Assembly: GCA_020631735.1 (NCBI GenBank)
Contig: CM036215.1
Span: 9,326,346 to 9,390,345 of the forward strand
Reading direction: 5' to 3'
DNA: 64,000 nucleotides
From: Saccharum officinarum
Lineage: Eukaryota; Streptophyta; Magnoliopsida; Poales; Poaceae
Below, piece after piece: positions 57,763-64,000 of the stretch. The notes beneath the pieces were generated by a model. That model did no database searches. It was not told where the DNA came from and was given only the letters and a program-made list of their open reading frames with translations. The number at the start of each line of letters is the position of its first letter. Position 1 is the stretch's first letter. The translations under genes and the position numbers were made by a program.

Positions 57763-59757
57763 TTGGCCCGAGCTAGAATTTCCAGTGCGGAAGGTGCAAT
57801 GGGTCTAAAGGAGTGGTGGATCATTGTTGTTGGCTTTTCTCGTGATGCTTTGGATAAGAGAAATCTAACCCAAGCTCAAAAGGATTACTTGCAACTTGAT
57901 ACACGTGCTCAATATTTTCTAACGTGTGCTTTGCATGAAGATATTTTTAGACGTGTGTGGGACTTGGAGAGTACTCATGACATCTGGTTGGCACTCCAAG
58001 CTCTTTTCGGTGACTCCTCCACAAGTGATGATGGCAAATTCAAGGAGGAGGATGATCACAAGGAGGTGCATGAGTGTGTTGAGCATGACCACGGTTTGGA
58101 TTGTGAAAGATTGGTCGATCTCATGGTCAAGTGATGATGATGATGATCGATCCACTACAAATTCACTTGACAAGATTGATGGTGATGCCTCAAGTGATGC
58201 ACATGATGATCATATCCCATGCACACTTGATGGTGATGATGGTTCATGCTCGAACTATGAGAGTGATGCTTCTACAATCTATCCGACATCACCACATTGC
58301 TTCATGTCTCAAGGTGACGCAAAGGTGTCAAATGCTAATGTGGTTGATCATGTTGATTCATATGATGAACTTATTAGTAGACTTGCTAGCATGACCATGT
58401 CTTTAGAAATGAGAAAGCTAAAACAATAAAATTGGAAAAAGAAAACTTATTTCTAAAGAACTCATGTGAAAAACATAAGCACTTACTTGAAGAACATAAG
58501 CACTTACTTGATGTTCCTAAATCTTCACATGGTGAGCTAAAATTGACTCATGAAAAACTACTTGCATCTCATGAAGAATTATTGGAACAACATGCTTCTA
58601 TCATTAAAGTGTTTTTGAAGAAACTTAAAAAGAATGAGAGCTCATCACATGAGTCAAGTGATCAATTGCAATATGTGACTAACTCTTGTGATGTAGGGGA
58701 AGAAGTATGTATCCACCTCTTGTGATGAATTATTAGATATGCCATGTTCTCCATAGATAGATGCTTGTTCTTCTTCTATATCTTGTGAGACTAACATTTT
58801 GAAGGAGAACAATGAGCTCAAAATAGAAGTGAAGAAATTAAGCAACAAGTTAGAGATGTGCTACAACTCAAAAGTCACCTTTGAGCATATGTTGAAGACT
58901 CAAAGAAACTTTGGTGATAAGAGTAGCCTTGACTTCAACAAGAGCATGACAAAGGGTGAGAGAAAAAGAGAAAGAAGGATGAAGAAGTTACTACAAAAGA
59001 AGTTCTCTCATTCCATGTGCTACAAATGCCATGAAATGAGACATCTTGAAAAGGGTGACCCCAATCTTGAGAAGCTCAAGTTGAAGAAAGAAGAAGAGAG
59101 GATAAAGTATGTCCAGTGCTTCAAGTGCCGCACATAGGGTCATCTCACCTCTATGTGCCCAACCAAGCAATTGGTGAAGCAATAAGAAGAGCCTCAACCA
59201 AAGCCACAAGTTGAGCAAGAAAATACACCCAAAAGTAAATCAAGATTAACCATGAAGATAATGGTGACTTGATGATGAAAAAGAAGAAGACAAGAAGGGG
59301 TGGAAGAGCAAGGCATCCAATGTTTATTCAAGATGCCAAGATGATGAGCAAAAATAAAGATGAGAAGAAGGTGTATACTCACATCAAGTGCTTCAAGTGT
59401 GAAGATATGGAATACTTTGCCTCTAGGTGTCCTACCAAGATTGAGAAGAAGGCTCAAGTAACTCATGAGAGGCAAGGCAATGAGAAGCAACACATGAGCA
59501 AGGAAGAAAAGGCTAAATCCAAGAGAGCTTGCTACTCATGCCAAGAAAGGGGACACGTGGCAAATTCATGTCCCTTAGGTAACACTCCTAAGCCTATTTT
59601 AATTAATGATGATTCTATACTTAGAAAGGATAGCAATGGTACCTCATTGGTTGCAATTGCAAAACATCTCGCTACTCATACTAAGGCTATGCCTAAGTAT
59701 ATTGCACCTAACTTGAGAGGACCCAAACTAGTTTGGGTACCATCAAAAAGTGGATGA
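57763..59757 (+). pseudogene. Gag-only copia remnant with four zinc knuckles
   Basis: Blocks on the plus strand form one gag-like protein: LTQAQKDYLQLDTRAQYF and FRRVWDLESTHDIWLALQAL (57763-58134), an Asp/Ser-rich stretch and coiled coil (58120-58725), a second coiled coil (58799-58930) and then CCHC-type motifs at about 59018, 59120, 59392 and 59530. Only the last (CYSCQERGHVANSC) is intact. The first lacks its final Cys, the second has TAG inside, and the third has Tyr for His. Frame changes at 58134, 58429 and 58725. The usual N-terminus is missing. No protease or polymerase follows before the window end, so it looks like a non-autonomous family. Confidence 0.72.
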
Positions 59758-60043
59758 TCGTTTGTAGGTACCATCGGCATTGGAGGCTTGATTCAATGGG
59801 TTTCTCATTGTTCATCATGTGTTGAATCATGTTACGAAGCTTAGTGCACATCCAAACCCAATGCCAAGTGAAAAATGAGTGAAGTCCAAGTGCTATCAAC
59901 ATACAAGTGCATTGTGTCAAGCTGTTGGTGATTTATTGGAATATTTGACGGCTTGCAATTATTTGAGTTGAAGCTTGCTAATTGGATGATCATGAGCTAA
60001 TCAAGGTATATCTATAGTTAATCTCATTCATTTGGGTGCATAT
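59758..60043 (+). other. 3' non-coding part of the gag-only element
   Basis: No frame. Directly continues to the solo LTR target site CATAT. Confidence 0.4.
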
Positions 60044-61504
60044 TGTTGATACTTCTTAACGTCTATTGGAGGATTCCACAAGCACACAGAACTATCGCGT
60101 AGCACTTCGCTCGGTGAGTACCAAGTGTCGAATTTATAATTTTCCCACAGAAAGGTGGAAGGCTAGAATCTATACAGGACTAGGATTTGCTAAAGGTAGG
60201 TTATAAGTTGATCCTAGGTAGGTGGACGATAGTGAAGGATGGGTGTAATCTACCTACACTAAACTACTAATTACAAGCTAATCAGAGATGGCTAGGTGGG
60301 AGAGCGAGCGATTTATCTTTCTAGTAACTAAGGGTAAACAAACAACTAGGAGAAATGCGATGGTACTTCGGGGCACAGCCCGCCTACCAACTAGGAGAGT
60401 TAAATAGATAAGGTCTGCCATGAGCCCTACAATTTAATAACTAGACCTATCGTGGGGGAATACAGAGGATGGACAAGGCTATCACCACTTGCCACCTACC
60501 CTAATCTATCCGAAGGCCTAGCCGTATCCACAGGTAATCTATAGCCTAAGCACCACGCTTAATCCATAAACTTACTACTTCGATCCGAGCTCAGATGAAA
60601 TGAGATCAAAGCACCCTAACCAGACGATGGAACCGGTACTAACAAAAGACAACTAATAATGAGATAACCTATGTTACTAATGCTAAACAACAAGCACCTA
60701 AGCTCACTAATGATGAGCACTAATGACTAAGTACTTAAAGTAAAGCAATCAATACTAGAATAAAGTACTGAAATAAATACTGAATAAAGTAATGCAGAAA
60801 TGAAAGAATTACAAAGGAGCTATACCGACCCAGAAGACTCTTCTGGGCGCCGAGAGAAGCTTGGAATGCTTTTCTCTTGAATGAGACTTGATGGGGGTGA
60901 CTTCCACCGTGCTCCACACCCCTCTATTTATACCGTAGAGTGAGAGGGGGTACTTGTAGGAGTGGCAAGGTCGGTGGAGGCAGGGGGCGCCGCCTAACCC
61001 TCCATTGCACCGCCTCTTGATCCTACAGCGCTAGTTGGCTCCCAATGGCAGTTGTGAACCCAGCATATGTCAAAATTCAGCAGGTAAGTAGTTGAGAAGG
61101 CTTCAAGACTATGACAATGGGTCCATGGATCCATGTGCTCTCCATCATGGCCGTTGATCAAACCAATTTGAATCAACGCATCCCATTGGTTGAGGAGGAG
61201 CTCCCACGGATCACTGACGTGGCAGGGTACCAAAGTGGTGCTAGGTGAGGCTGGGCAGCACCTAGGTGGCGCCGGCTGGCGCTGACCTGTGGGTTCAGGG
61301 CCACCTGCCAGGTCCACTTGCTCCATGAGTCCATGTTTGTCACCATTTTGGCCAAATTTTGCCATATTTCCTACATACAAATAATTCTACAAGCACAAGT
61401 AGAACTAGGTAAAATTTAAACATAAATCTTCACATGTGATGATGATTTTTCATGCTTTTGGATGAAATGTTGATGGTACAAACAGGTGTTAGTGACCATC
61501 AACA
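60044..61504. mobile_element. Solo LTR (1461 bp)
   Basis: Starts TGTTGATACTTCTTAACG and ends GACCATCAACA, a TGTTGAT/ATCAACA inverted pair. Flanked by CATAT on both sides (60039-60043 and 61505-61509). There is no internal region. GTAGCACTTCGCTCGGTGAG near its left end is typical of grass Gypsy-type LTRs. Inserted in the gag-only element. Confidence 0.85.
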
Positions 61505-63767
61505 CATATGAGATGATTGAATTGGGTATATATGCATATGTTGCTTGCTATGAGATGTTTGAATGAATTAATTGATTAGTAATCAAGTTTGGATTGATTT
61601 GAGTTGGATAAATTCATAATATGACCTTTTAGTAAGTGGATTGAATGGATATATGTCTTATAAAAGTATTCAAACAAGTTGATTTTAAATTTGATTCACA
61701 TTTGTTGAAGAATGGCTTAAGTATTGAAATCAGTTCGAAATTGAAAATCTGAGCTAGCTGAGATCAAGTCTGAGTTTGAATGATCAAATCTATTTGGATT
61801 AACTTGAAATTTGGTATGCATACTCTGGACTTATGGTGTTAGTTGTTGTATGAATTTCATGAGAATTAGATAAGAATTACTTCGGTTTGGAGTGGATCTT
61901 GTCAGCTATAGTGCAGCAGTTTTCAGCATGTAGCAGCGTGGAAAGATGTGAAATCTGGTAGCAATATAGAAGTTAAATGAAGCTCAAATTTTTACAGTTA
62001 CTAGATGACTTAGTGAAGCACATCTCCACCAAATTTTGTGGTAATTGGATCTGTGCATTGGAGATATAGATATTTCTTTGAAGGGTATAGCCAGAAAAAT
62101 GATAATTATTGGATTGATCAAGAGTCACTTTGTTTGAAAGGTCCTCAAGTTGGAAACATTTTTATAAGTGCTTGAGGGACCTAAGTTTGGTTTTGAGTTG
62201 ATTTAAGATCTAAATCATATTTAATAAGTGAAAGGAGAGACTCAAATAAGGGTTGAAAGGAGCTGCAATCAAGCAAGCAACAACAAGTAGTTGAAACCAT
62301 TTGGAACAAGTTGAAAGCAATTGCAGGCAGATGAAATTAGTTGCAACCAACTTAGAGATCAGCTACAAGGAGTTGTAAGGAGTTGCAGCTAGTTGGAACT
62401 AGAAGAAAGCAGTTGCAGTTTTTTAGAAACAACAACTGAAACAAATTGAAACTAGATGAAACTAGTTGACCTCAGCAGTTACAAGCAGTAACAATGAGTT
62501 ACAATTAGTTGGAATTATTTGAAATCAATTGGAAGTAACTGAAACTAGCTGAAACTTATTGAGTTGCAAGCAGCTTGAACTTGAAAGAAAAGGGCTTAAA
62601 GAAGGATTTAAGGTTATTCACACCTAGTTAAGTCCATCATTTGAATCAATCAATCAAGTTATTTTAAATGAGTATCAAGAATGGTTCTTTGGAGAGAGGT
62701 CACTTCTCTCTATATGTAGGGGCTTGTCGCCTTTTGTAGGTAAACCACGTGTGATACTTGAAAGGCTAACATGGAAGTGGTGATCTAAGGGACATTTGAG
62801 ATGCTTAGTTTAAACAATCAATGGGTTGATCTAGAAAGAAAGCAACACCCAAAAGAGAGCTAGTCATGATAATTCAAATGATATTCTCATATTTGGTGCT
62901 CTCAAGCAAGCAATGGCTAAATGATGAAGCAAGCCAACCACAAAAAGAAAATGCACTTGATCATAAGTGGTTCACAAATCATATGGGTGAAGAATGGATT
63001 TCAAATATTAATATTAGTCTTCACCAAGCTATAAATTGGACTTTACATTGCTATTGGAGTAATGAATTGGAATCTATGTGACTATCCTCTACTCCAAGAT
63101 AGCAAAGGTATCATTGTAATGTGCATGATCATTTCATCCCTTACTGGTATGCGGTTAGTGCATATAGTACACGCCTGTAGGATCATGCATAACAAATGAA
63201 ATTTTAAAACTCATAGCCTACCACTACTGCTCGAATGATTGATTGATCTAGTGCTAGTATATGAGTTTGTTCATGAGCTAGTGAACCCAAGTACTTGATT
63301 TATTTTGGATTGCCATTAAGTGACAAGTACAACCTTGATAAGATAACCTCATAATGAGTGTGAAGGAGCTTAGAAAGGGTTTAAACCGGATTTGAAAGTT
63401 TAGGCGAATCAATTTAGTTCAAGTCATATTAGAAGCTCATGACAATGATAATAGTACAAGAAAAAGACAACAATGCAAATGGATATCCAGGTTGTGTTAT
63501 TTCAAGTGGTATCTAGACTCAATTGATCTCTTCAAGTGGTATTTACAAGTGGTGTCTAGATCAATATAAGTGACATCCTACAAGTGGTACTCATGAAGAT
63601 AGCAAGTGTTCAAGAAATGATTGTAACTGACAAATTCTACAAGTGGTTCCATGATTTTTCCTACAATGGACTCCCCCAACATTGCTTACAGCAAACACTT
63701 TAGCACAAGGGGCTTCACCATCACTTCAGTGACTATAACGACTCACTCACGCCAACACTTGTGGGAG
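61505..63767. other. Non-coding interior of the copia-like element
   Basis: AT-rich with no gene. At 62265-62580 runs of AGTTGAAAC / AGTTGCAG-type motifs form a degenerate low-complexity array. At 63490-63640 several CAAGTGGTA(T/C) motifs recur, as in the region near 56570. The plus frame 62866-63081 has no domain. Confidence 0.45.
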
Positions 63768-64000
63768 CCCATGAGGTATATGGGCCAAATTTCCCCCTAG
63801 AAGAGGCCCAACTAGCAGCTAGCGTAGTGTCATGTGAAATTCAACCCCATCAAGAGACCACCTGTAAGTAGTCATTGCCTATATAAGTGACCAGGAGCAT
63901 GAGGGTAAGGGACCTCACTGCCCACTCATTTCCACTTATTCAAAACCCTAAAGCATCCCTATCCACCATCAACCTCTCTACTCCCTCTCTCTCTCTTGTT
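63768..64000 (+). repeat. LTR promoter-like segment at the window end
   Basis: Begins GCCCATGAGGTATATGGGCC and includes CCTATATAAGTGACC (TATA box) and CACTTATTCAAAACCCTA. It is the plus-oriented relative of 54004-54241 and probably continues past the window. Confidence 0.6.

Overview
This is nuclear DNA of a grass, most likely a panicoid/Andropogoneae species (sorghum, Miscanthus, sugarcane or a relative). The basis is the CACTA family whose ends carry TTTGCCGAG/CTCGGCAAA repeats, abundant grass MITE families, SIRE/Opie-like copia elements with an initiator-Met-tRNA primer site, GC-rich grass-type coding sequence and plant splice sites. No prokaryotic features are present.

Layout: 1-5.6 kb is a decayed copia element on the minus strand with its 5' LTR inside the window. 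6.9-14.7 kb is a dense set of non-autonomous elements: a TTTGCCGAG CACTA derivative, hAT, Stowaway and Tourist MITEs, two Helitron-like pieces, and an exact 246-bp tandem duplication. 14.95-25.02 kb is one large CACTA element carrying both transposase genes (TnpD-like Tnp2/DUF4218/DUF4216, and a multi-exon TnpA-like Transposase_24 gene); a ~1-kb palindrome sits in its left end. 27.4-31.0 kb is the gene island: two convergent single-exon GT34 glycosyltransferase genes. 32.9-38.2 kb is a nested stack: a palindromic Mutator-type element holds a CACTA element, which holds a solo LTR, which holds three hAT MITEs, each with target-site duplications. 38.7-44.7 kb is a biotin-protein ligase (HCS1) gene broken by a hAT insertion in exon 1, a stop codon, a frameshift and a lost splice donor; a LINE ORF1-type insertion fills intron 4. 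45.6 kb holds the first exon of a thiosulfate/3-mercaptopyruvate sulfurtransferase. 46-64 kb is almost entirely copia debris: a degraded minus-strand element, a ~1.2-kb palindromic Mutator-type element, a gag-only plus-strand element and a 1.46-kb solo LTR.

The only genes that look functional are the two GT34 enzymes (Golgi type II membrane proteins of cell-wall polysaccharide synthesis), and one of them has lost part of its DxD metal site. HCS1 would biotinylate carboxylases, but this copy cannot encode a full enzyme, so another copy must serve the plant. The rest of the window is a readable record of transposition. All calls come from reading the sequence by eye; no database or alignment program was used.
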